Origin: an uncultured Clostridia bacterium
Lineage (GTDB): Bacteria; Bacillota; Clostridia; TANB77; CAG-508
DNA length: 64,000 nucleotides
Direction of reading: 5' to 3'
Assembly (NCBI GenBank): GCA_934130355.1
Contig: CAKOXV010000002.1
Span: forward strand, 34,880-98,879
Positions 27,039 to 36,671 of this stretch are shown here, piece after piece (within the stretch, counting starts at the first letter, position 1; the number at the start of each line of letters is the position of its first letter). The translations under genes and the position numbers were made by a program. The notes under the pieces are model-generated. The model was not told the origin of the DNA and did not search any database. It saw only the letters and a program-made list of their open reading frames with translations.

Positions 27039-27917
27039 ATGATAGACTTACATATTCATACAAATTATTCGGATGGAGCAGATAGTATTACAGAGGTATT
27101 ACAAAAAGCTGAAAAACTAGGATTGACATATATTTCAATTACAGACCATGATAATTGTAAGGTGTATAAAGAACTTGAAAATATGGACATAAAAAAATAC
27201 TATACAGGTACAATTATACCGGGAATTGAAATAAAATGTAGTTATAAAAAAAGATTAATAGAAATATTAGGATATAAAATTGATACTAATAAATTACAAG
27301 ATTGGGCAGACGAGTATTATAAAGATAAAACTAAGTCAAAATTACAACAAAAGTATTTTAATATACTAGTTGAAAAATGTGAAGAAATGGGACTTAAAAT
27401 AAGTGAAGAAGCCAAAAATAATTTTAATCCAGAAAAAGAGTGGGCAAGTCTACATATATATAAAGAACTTGTAAATCATGAGGAAAATAAAAAAATATTA
27501 CCAGAAGGGGTATTAGATACATTTGATAATTTCTCTAAAAAATATTGTGGAGATGTTAATAGTAAATTATACATAGATAAAACTGCAGATTATATATCAT
27601 TAGAAGATGCAATTGAAGTAGTAAAAAAATGTAATGGGTTAGTATTTTTACCACATTTATTTATATACAAATGGGCAGAAGATAAAGAAAAGTTTATAGA
27701 TGAAATTTTAGAAAATTATTCAATTGATGGAATAGAATGTATGCATAGTGAGTTCAATGATGAACAAATTCAATATCTACTTAAATTAACAAAAGAGAGA
27801 AATTATTTTAGAAGTGGAGGAAGCGATTATCACGGTGTTAATAAAGTAGGCATAGAATTAGGATGCGGAAAAGGAAATTTGCAAATTCCAGAAGAGTTTG
27901 TAGAAGAATGGAAGTAG
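27039..27917 (+). CDS. PHP-domain phosphoesterase
   Basis: Polymerase-and-histidinol-phosphatase fold hydrolase, probably a 5'-nucleotidase or 3',5'-nucleotide phosphatase type. Metal motifs are DLHIHTNYSDGADS at the N-terminus, SITDHDN, a His/Glu cluster in the middle and GSDYHG near the end. I use the ATG at 27039, 5 bases after AAAGGAG, not the TTG at 27024 that precedes the ribosome site. It follows the zeta-like gene in the same operon; a role linked to that kinase is possible but unproven. Confidence 0.8.
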   Translation: MIDLHIHTNYSDGADSITEVLQKAEKLGLTYISITDHDNCKVYKELENMDIKKYYTGTIIPGIEIKCSYKKRLIEILGYKIDTNKLQDWADEYYKDKTKSKLQQKYFNILVEKCEEMGLKISEEAKNNFNPEKEWASLHIYKELVNHEENKKILPEGVLDTFDNFSKKYCGDVNSKLYIDKTADYISLEDAIEVVKKCNGLVFLPHLFIYKWAEDKEKFIDEILENYSIDGIECMHSEFNDEQIQYLLKLTKERNYFRSGGSDYHGVNKVGIELGCGKGNLQIPEEFVEEWK

Positions 27918-27944
27918 AAATAGTAATAAAAAGGTGGTGTTAAT

Positions 27945-28784
27945 ATGACAATAAAAGAAATACTATCAAGAGGGATGGTAATTTTAAAAGGAAATAATAT
28001 AGATAGTCCTAAATTAAAAGCAAGATTATTACTACAATATATATTAAAAAAGCCAAGACAGTATTTAATAGTATATGATAATAAAGAAGTTGAAAAAAGG
28101 CAACAATGGGAGTATTTCGTTAATATTGACAAATTAACCAAAGGAGTTCCATTACAACATATAACACATCATCAAGAATTTATGAAAATGGACTTTTATG
28201 TTGATGAAAATGTATTAATACCACGACCTGATACTGAAATATTAGTTGAAGAAGCTATAAAAATAGCCCGAAAAATGAATAAGCCTAAAATATTGGATTT
28301 GTGCACAGGAAGCGGAGCTATTGCAATAGCTATAGCTAAAAATGTGTCAGAAGCTGAAGTCTACGGAGTAGATATTAGTGCTAAGGCATTAGAAGTGGCA
28401 AAGAGAAATTCTAAAGAATTAGATGCGAAAGTTAAATTTATAAAAAGTAATTTGTTTGAAGAAGTTCAAAAAAAGAAATTTGATATAATAGTTTCAAATC
28501 CACCTTATATAAAGAAAAATGATTTGAAATGTCTTAGCCCAGAAGTTAAAAATGAACCTGAATTGGCACTAGATGGCGGAATTGACGGACTTGATTTTTA
28601 TAGAAAAATTACTTCAAAGGCAATAGAGTACCTTAAATTTGGTAGTTATTTGTGCTTTGAAATCGGTTTTGATCAAAAAGATGAGGTTGTGGATATTATT
28701 AATTCCCAAGAGCATTATACTAATACATATTTTAAGAAGGATTTGGGTGGTAATGATAGAGTAGTTGTGACTCAAGTTAATTAA
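27945..28784 (+). CDS. prmC: Release factor glutamine methyltransferase
   Basis: Methylates the GGQ glutamine of RF1/RF2. The SAM-binding motif is LDLCTGSGAIAIAIA and the signature NPPYIK follows. The N-terminal helical domain (about 80 residues) and the 279-residue length are normal. It starts after AAAAGGTGGTG. It is interesting as a translation-accuracy gene close to genes with shifted codons, but nothing links it to them. Confidence 0.94.
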   Translation: MTIKEILSRGMVILKGNNIDSPKLKARLLLQYILKKPRQYLIVYDNKEVEKRQQWEYFVNIDKLTKGVPLQHITHHQEFMKMDFYVDENVLIPRPDTEILVEEAIKIARKMNKPKILDLCTGSGAIAIAIAKNVSEAEVYGVDISAKALEVAKRNSKELDAKVKFIKSNLFEEVQKKKFDIIVSNPPYIKKNDLKCLSPEVKNEPELALDGGIDGLDFYRKITSKAIEYLKFGSYLCFEIGFDQKDEVVDIINSQEHYTNTYFKKDLGGNDRVVVTQVN

Positions 28785-28829
28785 AGTATGTTTAAATGTA
28801 TAACTATTTCATAGAGAGGAGAGGTATGT

Positions 28830-29675
28830 ATGTCGTTTTCTGCTGATTTGAAGGAAGAGTTGAGCAAAACTGAGAGTCTTGCAAATAAAGAAGCTGTTAA
28901 GTATGAATTGCTGGGATATTTAATAAGTAGCAATATTTCAGAAGAAAAGAACAAAATTAAATTTAGTACAGAGAATGAATATAACATAAATAGATTTTCA
29001 AGATTGTTAAATAATATGGAAATACATAATTATGATATAACACTACAAGGAAAGCTTTTTGTGATAACTGTAAGCAAAGAAAAAATAAATAATATAGAAT
29101 ATGTTGATAATTTGAACACAGAACAGATTAAATGGCTAATTAGAGGGATATATTTAGGAGCAGGTTCAATAAATAATCCTGAAAAGAAATACCATTTGGA
29201 AATAGGGCTTAAAGAGAAAAAGAGCGCAGAAAATATTGTTGAATATCTAAAAATGTTCTCAATAAAAAGCAATATAATTGAAAAAAATGAACAATATGTT
29301 GTATATCTAAAAGATAGTGAAGAGATTTCAAAATTTTTAGCTTTGCTAGGGGCAAATAAGTCAGTTCTTAGATTTGAAGAAATAAGAGTTCAAAGAGAGA
29401 TGAATAACAAGATAAATAGAATTGTGAACTGTGAAACAGCAAATCTAAATAAAACAATAAATGCATCAATAGAACAAATTGAAGCGATAAGAAAACTAAA
29501 AGACACTAGAAAATTTGAGAAGATGGAAGATCCACTAAAAGAAATAGCAGAATTAAGACTTGAATATCCTAATGCCAGTTTAATAGAATTGGGAAAAATG
29601 TTAAAAAAACCTGTTGGAAAATCAGGAGTAAATTACAGGTTAAGAAAAATAATGGAGATAGCAAATGGAAAATAA
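28830..29675 (+). CDS. whiA: WhiA family regulator
   Basis: DNA-binding protein with a LAGLIDADG-like N-terminal domain (SFSADLKEELSKTE, GLGA-type GIYLGAGSINNPEKKYHLE) and a C-terminal HTH (EIAELRLEYPNASLIELGKML, SGVNYRLRKI). It affects cell division and chromosome segregation in Firmicutes and sporulation in Streptomyces. Length (281) is slightly short but complete. It overlaps hemW by 11 bases. Confidence 0.93.
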   Translation: MSFSADLKEELSKTESLANKEAVKYELLGYLISSNISEEKNKIKFSTENEYNINRFSRLLNNMEIHNYDITLQGKLFVITVSKEKINNIEYVDNLNTEQIKWLIRGIYLGAGSINNPEKKYHLEIGLKEKKSAENIVEYLKMFSIKSNIIEKNEQYVVYLKDSEEISKFLALLGANKSVLRFEEIRVQREMNNKINRIVNCETANLNKTINASIEQIEAIRKLKDTRKFEKMEDPLKEIAELRLEYPNASLIELGKMLKKPVGKSGVNYRLRKIMEIANGK

Positions 29676-30798
29676 AGAAATGGGAATATATGTACATATT
29701 CCATTTTGCAAGAAAAAATGTGATTATTGTGATTTTATATCATTTAGTAATAAAAATTCAAAAATGCAGGAATACATTGAGGCCGTATTAAAAGAAATAG
29801 AATTACAAAAAATAAAAAAACAAATAACAACTATATATATTGGTGGAGGCACACCTTCTTATATAGATAGCAAGTACATAAAAGAAATACTTTGTGAAAT
29901 ATGCAAAAAAAATGTTGCGGATAATGCAGAAATAACAATAGAAGTAAATCCAGGAACTGTTACATTAGAAAAATTAAAAGACTATAAAATGACAGGAATA
30001 AATAGGTTAAGCATAGGTCTACAGACAACCAATGATGAGCTATTAAAACAAATAGGAAGAATACATAATGTAGAACAATTTTTAGAAACTTATAAAATGG
30101 CAAGAGAAGTAGGATTTAAAAATATTAATGTAGATTTAATGTTAGGACTTCCAAACCAAAGAATAAAGGATTTAAAAGATAGTCTAGAAAAAATTATTCA
30201 ATTACAGCCTGAACATATATCTGTATATTCACTAATAGTAGAAGAAGGAACGCCAATTGCAAATAAAATAGAAAGTGGAGAACTAGAGCTTCCAGAAGAA
30301 GAACTAGAAAGAAACATGTATTGGTATGTTAAAAATACTTTAGAATTAAATGGATATAAACATTATGAAATATCAAACTTTACCAAAAAAGGATTTGAGT
30401 CTAAACATAATATGAATTGTTGGAATCAAGAAGAGTATGTAGGAATAGGTATTGCTGCACATTCTTATCGAGATATAACTAGATATTCAAATACAGAAAA
30501 CATGTCAGAATATATTAAAAATGTTCGAAGCAACAAGTTGGAAAGAAATAGAATAATTCATGAAATACAAAAAGAAGATGACACAAAAAAAGAATATATG
30601 CTTTTAGGGTTAAGAAAAATAGAAGGAATAAGTATAAAAAAATTTAAAGAAAAATTCGGAGATAATCCAATTTATTTATATAGAAATGAGCTAAAAAAAT
30701 TGTCTGATGAAAATTTGATTAATATTGATGAAGACAATATAAGATTAACAAATAAAGGAATAGATTTGGCAAATTTAGTTTGGGAAGAATTTGTTTAA
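29665..30798 (+). CDS. hemW: HemW-like radical SAM protein
   Basis: Radical SAM protein of the heme chaperone / former coproporphyrinogen oxidase-like group. The iron-sulfur motif IPFCKKKCDYCDF lies at the N-terminus, followed by YIGGGTPSYID. The C-terminal HemN-like domain holds NYWNQEEYVGIG-type sequence. HemW lacks the extra Cys/Arg of true HemN; in organisms with little heme its substrate is unclear. It overlaps whiA, so translation is coupled. Confidence 0.88.
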   Translation: MENKEMGIYVHIPFCKKKCDYCDFISFSNKNSKMQEYIEAVLKEIELQKIKKQITTIYIGGGTPSYIDSKYIKEILCEICKKNVADNAEITIEVNPGTVTLEKLKDYKMTGINRLSIGLQTTNDELLKQIGRIHNVEQFLETYKMAREVGFKNINVDLMLGLPNQRIKDLKDSLEKIIQLQPEHISVYSLIVEEGTPIANKIESGELELPEEELERNMYWYVKNTLELNGYKHYEISNFTKKGFESKHNMNCWNQEEYVGIGIAAHSYRDITRYSNTENMSEYIKNVRSNKLERNRIIHEIQKEDDTKKEYMLLGLRKIEGISIKKFKEKFGDNPIYLYRNELKKLSDENLINIDEDNIRLTNKGIDLANLVWEEFV

Positions 30799-30800
30799 AA

Positions 30801-30838
30801 ATAAAAATGGTAACCTAAGGTAGGTCGCCATTTTTATT
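30801..30838. terminator. Bidirectional terminator between hemW and the next gene
   Basis: ATAAAAATGG pairs with CCATTTTTAT, with an inner ACCT / AGGT pair. Confidence 0.8.
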
Positions 30839-31619
30839 TTTCTTGTTCTTCGGAATCAACAGGTCTTTCTTTTTCAATTGGATTAAATATTTTATTAACT
30901 TCTTGGTTTAATTCTGGAATCAAATCAGATAATCCTAATTTGCTTAAGTCAGTTATTACGGATTCGTTTAGTATGTTAGAAACGGTTGCTTTACTATATC
31001 TGTGATCTTTAATGTGTTTTACTAAAGATGGAATAATAATATTTCTTAAGTCAGAATCCCAAAGCTGATTGTCAGCTCCTATATAAGCTGATATATAAGA
31101 ATTTAATTCATCAACATCTTCATCTGTATATGAAAACAATAGCTCTTCTGGAAGAGAAACAAGACTTCTTATAGAAAAAGAAAGCTTTTTTAATCTAGAT
31201 GCATTTTGTAATTTTGCATATTTTTCTTCTTCTACATCTATTAATTCATTTAATTTTGATTGGTATTTTACTAAAATATCTATAGCAGAGCTTACTTGGC
31301 TAAGCATATAGAAAATAATAGAATCTCCTACAAAAGATGAAGAAACAAAGCTTATTTTTTTAGAACCATAGTTTTCAAACCTTTGTGCAAACATAGAAAG
31401 TCCAGCATCTTGAAAAATATGCATAAATTCTATTAATTTATTATTTAAAGTTATTCCTATATTAGGAAATTCCAATTCTCGTGTTAAATCTAAAGATTTT
31501 TCAGAGATTCTGATATTAGATAGATATTTACTTTGTGAGATACATAAATGATTTATTTTATCAAATATTGGTTTTTTGTAAGTTGCTCCAAAATTTTCTA
31601 TTTCATTAGATTCTGACAT
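30834..31619 (-). CDS. Hypothetical protein, helical, no family recognised
   Basis: I do not recognise this 261-residue protein. It is mainly helical, has no membrane segment or signal peptide, and no Cys cluster other than a single HLCISQSK. A Gly/Ser/Ile patch (FVSSSFVGDSIIFYML) lies near residue 95. The C-terminus is acidic and Pro/Glu-rich. It is a single gene, convergent with hemW, with an AAGGAG site before ATG. Confidence 0.55.
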   Translation of the reverse strand: MSESNEIENFGATYKKPIFDKINHLCISQSKYLSNIRISEKSLDLTRELEFPNIGITLNNKLIEFMHIFQDAGLSMFAQRFENYGSKKISFVSSSFVGDSIIFYMLSQVSSAIDILVKYQSKLNELIDVEEEKYAKLQNASRLKKLSFSIRSLVSLPEELLFSYTDEDVDELNSYISAYIGADNQLWDSDLRNIIIPSLVKHIKDHRYSKATVSNILNESVITDLSKLGLSDLIPELNQEVNKIFNPIEKERPVDSEEQEK

Positions 31620-31817
31620 TTTATACTCCTTTATAATAAAAAACTAGCATAAATTATATCATAAAATTCTTGAAAATTCAAGCAATGATGATGTTTTAAA
31701 ACATAAGAACATAAAATTTTAAATAAAAATATTGAAAATTGGGAATAATATGATAAAATATGGCTAAGCAAAATTAAATTTTGTTATAGCCAAATTGGCA
31801 GAAATGGAGGTCTTTCT

Positions 31818-32894
31818 ATGGAAAGAAAAGTAAAAGTTGTTCAATATGGAGTAGGCAAAATGAGTTTATACACAATGAGATATGTGTATGAAAAAGGAGG
31901 AGAAATAGTAGGAGCTGTTGATGTTAATCCTAATGTAATAGGAAAAGACATTGGCGAAATACTAGGAGCCGAAAATAAAGGTGTAACAGTAACAAGTTTA
32001 GAAAATGCAAGAGAAATGATGTCAAGAGTAAAACCAGACATTGCAATAGTTACAACAATGAGTTTATTTAGTGATGTTGAAGAAGCACTATTATTATGTG
32101 CCGAATTAGGAATAAATGCAATTACAACATGCGAAGAAGCATTTTATCCAGCTAATTCAAATCCAACAGCTACAAATAAAATAGATGCACTTGCAAAACA
32201 AAACAATTGCACAATAACAGGAAGTGGATATCAAGATATTTATTGGGGACAATTAATTTCTTCAATAGCAGGTTCAACACAAAAAATAACAAAAATAAAA
32301 GGAAGTTCAAGTTATAATGTTGAAGAATACGGAATAGCTTTAGCAAAAGCACATGGCGCAGGATTAACATTAGAAGATTTTGACAAAGAAGTTGCATCTG
32401 TTGATAGAATAAGTGATGAAGAAAGACAAAAACTTATAAACAATGGTGAATATTTACCATCATACATGTGGAATGTAAATGGTTGGTTATGTGAGAAATT
32501 AGGTTTAACAGTTAAATCTCAAACTCAAAAATGTGTACCACAAACATATAAGGAGGATTTATTCTCTTCAACATTAAATATGACAGTTAAAGCAGGTGAT
32601 GCAACTGGAATGAGTGCAGTTGTTACAACTGAAACAGAAGAAGGAATTACAATAGAGAGTGAATGTATAGGTAAAGTTTATTCAAAAGAAGATTATGACA
32701 AAAATGAATGGACAGTTTATGGAGAGCCAGATACAACAATAGTTGTTGCAAGACCTTCAACAGTTGAATTAACATGTGCATCTGTTGTAAACAGAATTCC
32801 AGATGTAATTAATTCAAAACCAGGATATGTACCAACATGTGAATTTGGAGAACTTAATTATAAAAGTAGACCTTTAAATGAATATGTAAAATAA
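31818..32894 (+). CDS. 2,4-diaminopentanoate dehydrogenase-like oxidoreductase
   Basis: NAD(P)-dependent amine dehydrogenase of the dihydrodipicolinate-reductase-like fold. The Rossmann motif YGVGKMSLYTMRYV starts at residue 10. The middle has TTCEEAFYP and TGSGYQDIYWGQL; the C-terminal part ends with NRIPDVINSKPGY, typical of 2,4-diaminopentanoate dehydrogenase. In ornithine fermentation this enzyme deaminates the product of aminomutase. None of the other ornithine genes is near, so the physiological substrate may differ. GGAGG lies upstream. Confidence 0.8.
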   Translation: MERKVKVVQYGVGKMSLYTMRYVYEKGGEIVGAVDVNPNVIGKDIGEILGAENKGVTVTSLENAREMMSRVKPDIAIVTTMSLFSDVEEALLLCAELGINAITTCEEAFYPANSNPTATNKIDALAKQNNCTITGSGYQDIYWGQLISSIAGSTQKITKIKGSSSYNVEEYGIALAKAHGAGLTLEDFDKEVASVDRISDEERQKLINNGEYLPSYMWNVNGWLCEKLGLTVKSQTQKCVPQTYKEDLFSSTLNMTVKAGDATGMSAVVTTETEEGITIESECIGKVYSKEDYDKNEWTVYGEPDTTIVVARPSTVELTCASVVNRIPDVINSKPGYVPTCEFGELNYKSRPLNEYVK

Positions 32895-32903
32895 ATAAAG
32901 AAC

Positions 32904-32945
32904 AAGGCTTAATGTGAGGCAAATCACATTATGCCTTATTTTTAT
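32904..32945. terminator. Terminator after the dehydrogenase
   Basis: AAGGCTTAATGTGA pairs with TCACATTATGCCTTA, followed by TTTTTAT. Confidence 0.9.
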
Positions 32946-32979
32946 ATACTAGGAAAGTCCTCTTTGCTCTAAAGAAAAA

Positions 32980-33465
32980 TTAATAACCAACATCAGTAAT
33001 ATGAACAAACCTGACTTGGGAAAAGTTATAGTCACTAATTTTTTTACCAAAAACATCAAAAGTATGTGTAGCAACAGATATATTATTTAGATAGCCACCA
33101 GGCAAAATACTAACAATAAATAGACTGTGTCCAAAATGTTTTCCATCAAAAGAAAGCTGAGCAATATCTCCAACATCAACATCATCAGAAGTAATTGGTA
33201 TTCCACGAGGACCATATCCTTTATTGTTAATTAAAAAATTATAGAGAAATTCAACACCACTCCAAGATGGAGATTTATCATATCCATTATTATAATACCA
33301 ACCATTATAATTCATTTTTTGGCTACCAGCAAATATACATTGAGATACAAAACTAGTGCAATCACCACCAACAGCATCAAAATTATAATATTTTGGGTTT
33401 CGGGCCAATGCCCACTTTTTAGCATAATTAAGAGCAGAAACTCTATCATATAATCTAGAATTCAT
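32980..33465 (-). CDS. Amidase-domain protein (Amidase_6 type)
   Basis: A 161-residue cytoplasmic protein that is all catalytic domain. The Cys is in GGDCTSFVSQCIF and the His in KHFGHSLFIV, the pattern of the putative amidase domain in spore-former proteins. Many relatives have signal peptides, but this one does not. Its target could be peptidoglycan or a spore component; unproven. It is a single gene on the minus strand. Confidence 0.82.
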   Translation of the reverse strand: MNSRLYDRVSALNYAKKWALARNPKYYNFDAVGGDCTSFVSQCIFAGSQKMNYNGWYYNNGYDKSPSWSGVEFLYNFLINNKGYGPRGIPITSDDVDVGDIAQLSFDGKHFGHSLFIVSILPGGYLNNISVATHTFDVFGKKISDYNFSQVRFVHITDVGY

Positions 33466-33557
33466 AAAATCACCACAATATAGTTTATGAAATAAACCTT
33501 GAAAAAATTAATATATAGATATATAATGTGGCTATAAAATGAAAAGGAGGCAATTAT

Positions 33558-34709
33558 ATGGAGGAAAAAGAATATGGACTAGTTCTAGCAGGAGGTGGAA
33601 CTAAAGGAGCATATGAAGTAGGAATATGGAAAGCATTAAAAGAAATGAATATAAATATTACAGCAATAGTAGGAGCTTCAATTGGTGCATTAAATGGAGC
33701 GTTATTTTTACAAGATGACTTTATGGCAACAGAAAAAATGTATGAAAATATAAAAATAGGTAATATAATGAATGTAAATAAAATTGATATTAATAAAAAT
33801 ATATTTGACTTATCTAACATATTTAATCTAGCAGCAGATTATACAAAACAAAAGGGAATTGACAATACACCACTTAGAGAAATGATAAGAAAATATGTTG
33901 ATATGGATAAACTATACAACTCACCAATTGATTTTGGATTAGTAACATATTCAGTTAAAAATAAGGAACCTTTGCAAGTATTCAAAAATGACATTCCAAA
34001 AGAACAAATGGAAGATTACTTGCTTGCAAGCTCATGTTTTCCTATTTTTAAACCACAAATAATAAATGGAGAAGAGTACTTTGATGGAGGCTTATATGAT
34101 AATATACCATCAAATATGTTAATAGAAAAAGGATATAAAAATATTATAATTGCAGATATTGCAGGAGTAGGTTTTAGCAAAAAAACAAAAAACAAAGATG
34201 TATATATAAAAGTAATTTCATCTTCAGATGACTTAGGTGGAACATTTGAATTTAATCATGAAAGAATAATAAATAATATAAAACTAGGATATTTAGATAC
34301 AATGAAAGCATTCAATAAATTGCAAGGACATATTTATTATTTTAAACCAGAGGAATTTGCTAAAATGCTAGAATGTTTTAATTTGCAAACAATATATGGA
34401 TTAGAATATGCAGCAGAAATGTATAAAATGTATAAATATAGAGAATATACATTTGAAGAATTTATAACAGAATTAAATAATAGACATAGTCAAGCAGAAA
34501 ACACATATAAGAAAATTAGAAAAGAAAATATTATTCAGATAGGAAAAAACCTTAAAAAATTATTTGATAAAGGATTAGGAATTTGTATTGTAAAAGATTT
34601 ATACATGGACAAGCCTGCTTCAAAAGTTTCTAATTATTTATTAAATTTTGTTAAAGATTATATAACAGCAGCAAAATCACTTATTGAATTAAAAAGTTAT
34701 TTAGGTTAG
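33558..34709 (+). CDS. Patatin-like phospholipase
   Basis: Ser-Asp dyad lipid acyl hydrolase of the RssA/NTE type. The oxyanion motif is AGGGTKGAYEVG, the nucleophile elbow GASIGALNG, and the Asp is in YFDGGLYDNIP. The C-terminal 170 residues are helical and charged. It starts after AAAAGGAGG. The next gene, 6 bases away, encodes a phosphatidate cytidylyltransferase/phytol kinase-like membrane protein, so both may serve phospholipid turnover. Confidence 0.88.
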   Translation: MEEKEYGLVLAGGGTKGAYEVGIWKALKEMNINITAIVGASIGALNGALFLQDDFMATEKMYENIKIGNIMNVNKIDINKNIFDLSNIFNLAADYTKQKGIDNTPLREMIRKYVDMDKLYNSPIDFGLVTYSVKNKEPLQVFKNDIPKEQMEDYLLASSCFPIFKPQIINGEEYFDGGLYDNIPSNMLIEKGYKNIIIADIAGVGFSKKTKNKDVYIKVISSSDDLGGTFEFNHERIINNIKLGYLDTMKAFNKLQGHIYYFKPEEFAKMLECFNLQTIYGLEYAAEMYKMYKYREYTFEEFITELNNRHSQAENTYKKIRKENIIQIGKNLKKLFDKGLGICIVKDLYMDKPASKVSNYLLNFVKDYITAAKSLIELKSYLG

Positions 34710-34715
34710 GAGAAA

Positions 34716-35378
34716 ATGATGAATTTTTTAGGAATAATAGTATCTTATGCATATATAGCATTAGTAATAATTGGAGCAAAAATATTTGAAAAAAGAGGAA
34801 AAGAAGCAAGCAGAAAATTTATACATATTATGTTAGGAAACTGGTGGTTTATAGTAATGTACTTTTTCACTAATGTGTGGTGGGCTTTGTTAGTTCCAGC
34901 AACATTTGTGGCTATAAACTATATGTCTTATAAGAAAAATTTAATAAAAGTTATGGAACGAGATGAACAAGATGGATTGGGCACAGTGTATTATGCTATT
35001 GCTTTATTAGTATTAGTAATAGTGTCATTTGGAATATTTAAAAAACCTTCACTAGGATTAGTACCAACATTAGTAATGGCTTATGGAGATGGATTAGCTG
35101 CTTTAATAGGAAAAAGCATAAAGAGTAAAAAATATAAATTAGGTGACACAAAAAAATCATTTGCAGGTTCTGCAACCATGTTTATTATATCAACACTTTT
35201 GATTGGTGCATATTTAGCATTTTATCATGTAGGGGTATTTTGGCAAAGTGCGCATTGGCCTTTAGTTTCATGTTTAATGGGATTTGCAATTACAGCAATT
35301 GAAGCTGTGTCTGGAAAAGGTTGGGACAACATAACAGTTCCATTAGCTACGCTTGCAATGTTAATTTTGATAGGATAG
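34716..35378 (+). CDS. Membrane kinase/cytidylyltransferase-like protein (SEC59/DGK1/VTE5 type)
   Basis: 220 residues with about seven membrane helices. The conserved RKFIHIMLGNWWF near residue 33 and the later AYGDGLAALIGKSIKSKKYKLGDTKKSFAGS are typical of the phytol/dolichol kinase and CDP-diglyceride synthase-like group. The phosphoryl donor and lipid acceptor are not known here. It is cotranscribed with the patatin gene. Confidence 0.78.
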   Translation: MMNFLGIIVSYAYIALVIIGAKIFEKRGKEASRKFIHIMLGNWWFIVMYFFTNVWWALLVPATFVAINYMSYKKNLIKVMERDEQDGLGTVYYAIALLVLVIVSFGIFKKPSLGLVPTLVMAYGDGLAALIGKSIKSKKYKLGDTKKSFAGSATMFIISTLLIGAYLAFYHVGVFWQSAHWPLVSCLMGFAITAIEAVSGKGWDNITVPLATLAMLILIG

Positions 35379-35385
35379 AGGATTT

Positions 35386-36186
35386 ATGAATAGAGAAATT
35401 TTAAATGATTATAAAGATAAGGATGATAAAATTTTATTAGCACAGATTTTAGATAAGGTAGAGATGGTAGAAAAGAGAAATAAAATTGAGTATACAGATT
35501 TTTTAGATTTATCACAAATAGAACTTGTGCAAAAATTTATAGAAAAGAATAGAATTACAAATTATATAATTTATGGTGGATTTGAACAAGCAGAAAGAAA
35601 AATGTTTGTATTTAAACCAGAAAAGTTTAATTTAGATGTAGTGGAGAAAAATTTAGCAAATATTGTGCAAATTGTTACAATTGAATTGCCAGAAGACTTA
35701 AAAGGAAAATATACACATAGAGATTATTTAGGAGCTGTTGTAAAACTGGGAGTAGAGCGAAAAAAAGTAGGAGATATTATAGTTGACAATAATGGTGCTG
35801 ACATAATTGTAGAAAAAAATATTGCTGAATTCTTAGTTCAAAATTTAAGTGGTCTAACAAGGTTTTCAAAGGCTAAAATTTTTACTCAAGATATTGAGAA
35901 TTTAAGAGAAGTTGAAATAAAAAAAGAGGAAATTCAAATTATAGTTTCATCATTAAGATTAGATAATGTTATTTCTGAACTTGCAGGTGCTTCAAGGAAT
36001 AAAGCGCTTGTTATAATTAATGCAGAAAGGGTTTTTGTTAATTTTGAATGTGAAACTAAAAAAACAAAACAAATTAAAGAAAATGATATGATTACTATTA
36101 GAGGAAAAGGAAGATTTTTAATTAAAAAAATAATGGGACAAACTAGAAGCGGAAGGACAATAATTAAAGTTGAAAAGTTTGTTTAG
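35386..36186 (+). CDS. ylmH: YlmH-like S4-domain RNA-binding protein
   Basis: 266 residues. An N-terminal YlmH-specific region holds the motif FGGFEQAERKMF-like YGGFEQAERKMFVF, then DYLGAVVKLGVERKKVGDI. An S4 RNA-binding fold covers the last 80 residues (SSLRLDNVISELAGASRNKA). In Bacillus YlmH relatives act on stalled ribosomal complexes and cell division. It ends before a strong terminator. Confidence 0.88.
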   Translation: MNREILNDYKDKDDKILLAQILDKVEMVEKRNKIEYTDFLDLSQIELVQKFIEKNRITNYIIYGGFEQAERKMFVFKPEKFNLDVVEKNLANIVQIVTIELPEDLKGKYTHRDYLGAVVKLGVERKKVGDIIVDNNGADIIVEKNIAEFLVQNLSGLTRFSKAKIFTQDIENLREVEIKKEEIQIIVSSLRLDNVISELAGASRNKALVIINAERVFVNFECETKKTKQIKENDMITIRGKGRFLIKKIMGQTRSGRTIIKVEKFV

Positions 36187-36191
36187 ATATA

Positions 36192-36236
36192 AGAAAAGGT
36201 AATGTGCTAAATTTCACACATTACCTTTTTATTACA
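36192..36236. terminator. Bidirectional terminator
   Basis: AAAAGGTAATGTG pairs with CACATTACCTTTTT around a short loop, between two convergent genes. Confidence 0.9.
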
Positions 36237-36666
36237 TATCATATTTAGTCATAATAAATGCATCTCTTGTATTGTTATAATATTTTTTTCTAATTCCTAA
36301 GTTTTTGAAACCAAACTTTTCATACAAGTGAATAGCAGGTTCATTTTCTGTATCAACTTCTAAAGTGAAAGTTTTCATTCTAAGTTCTGAACAAAGTTCA
36401 ATCAAAGATTCAAGTAATTCTCCACCAATGCCTCTATTACGATGAGTTCTTTTTACAACAATGTTATTAAGAGTAGCTTCATCAAGGCAGGTAGAAATAC
36501 CAGCAAAACCGACTACTTCATTATTTTCTTTTGCAATAATATATGTTGTATTTTTATTTTCAAGTTCTTGTTTTAAAACATTATAACTCCAAAAATTATC
36601 AAAATCAGAATATAATGTATCTTTCATTTGTTCTAGATCTTGTAAAGTCATTGTAAAGATTTCCAC
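36232..36666 (-). CDS. rimI: Ribosomal protein alanine N-acetyltransferase RimI-like
   Basis: GNAT fold, 144 residues. The acetyl-CoA motif reads KRTHRNRGIGGELLESL and the C-terminus YEKFGFKNLGIRKKYY. The GTG start follows AAAGGAGTGATTTAA, inside the end of tsaB. RimI and tsaB are often neighbours in bacteria, as here, which supports the name. In Gram-positives its acetylation target is uncertain. Confidence 0.88.
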   Translation of the reverse strand: MEIFTMTLQDLEQMKDTLYSDFDNFWSYNVLKQELENKNTTYIIAKENNEVVGFAGISTCLDEATLNNIVVKRTHRNRGIGGELLESLIELCSELRMKTFTLEVDTENEPAIHLYEKFGFKNLGIRKKYYNNTRDAFIMTKYDM

Positions 36667-36671
36667 TTAAA

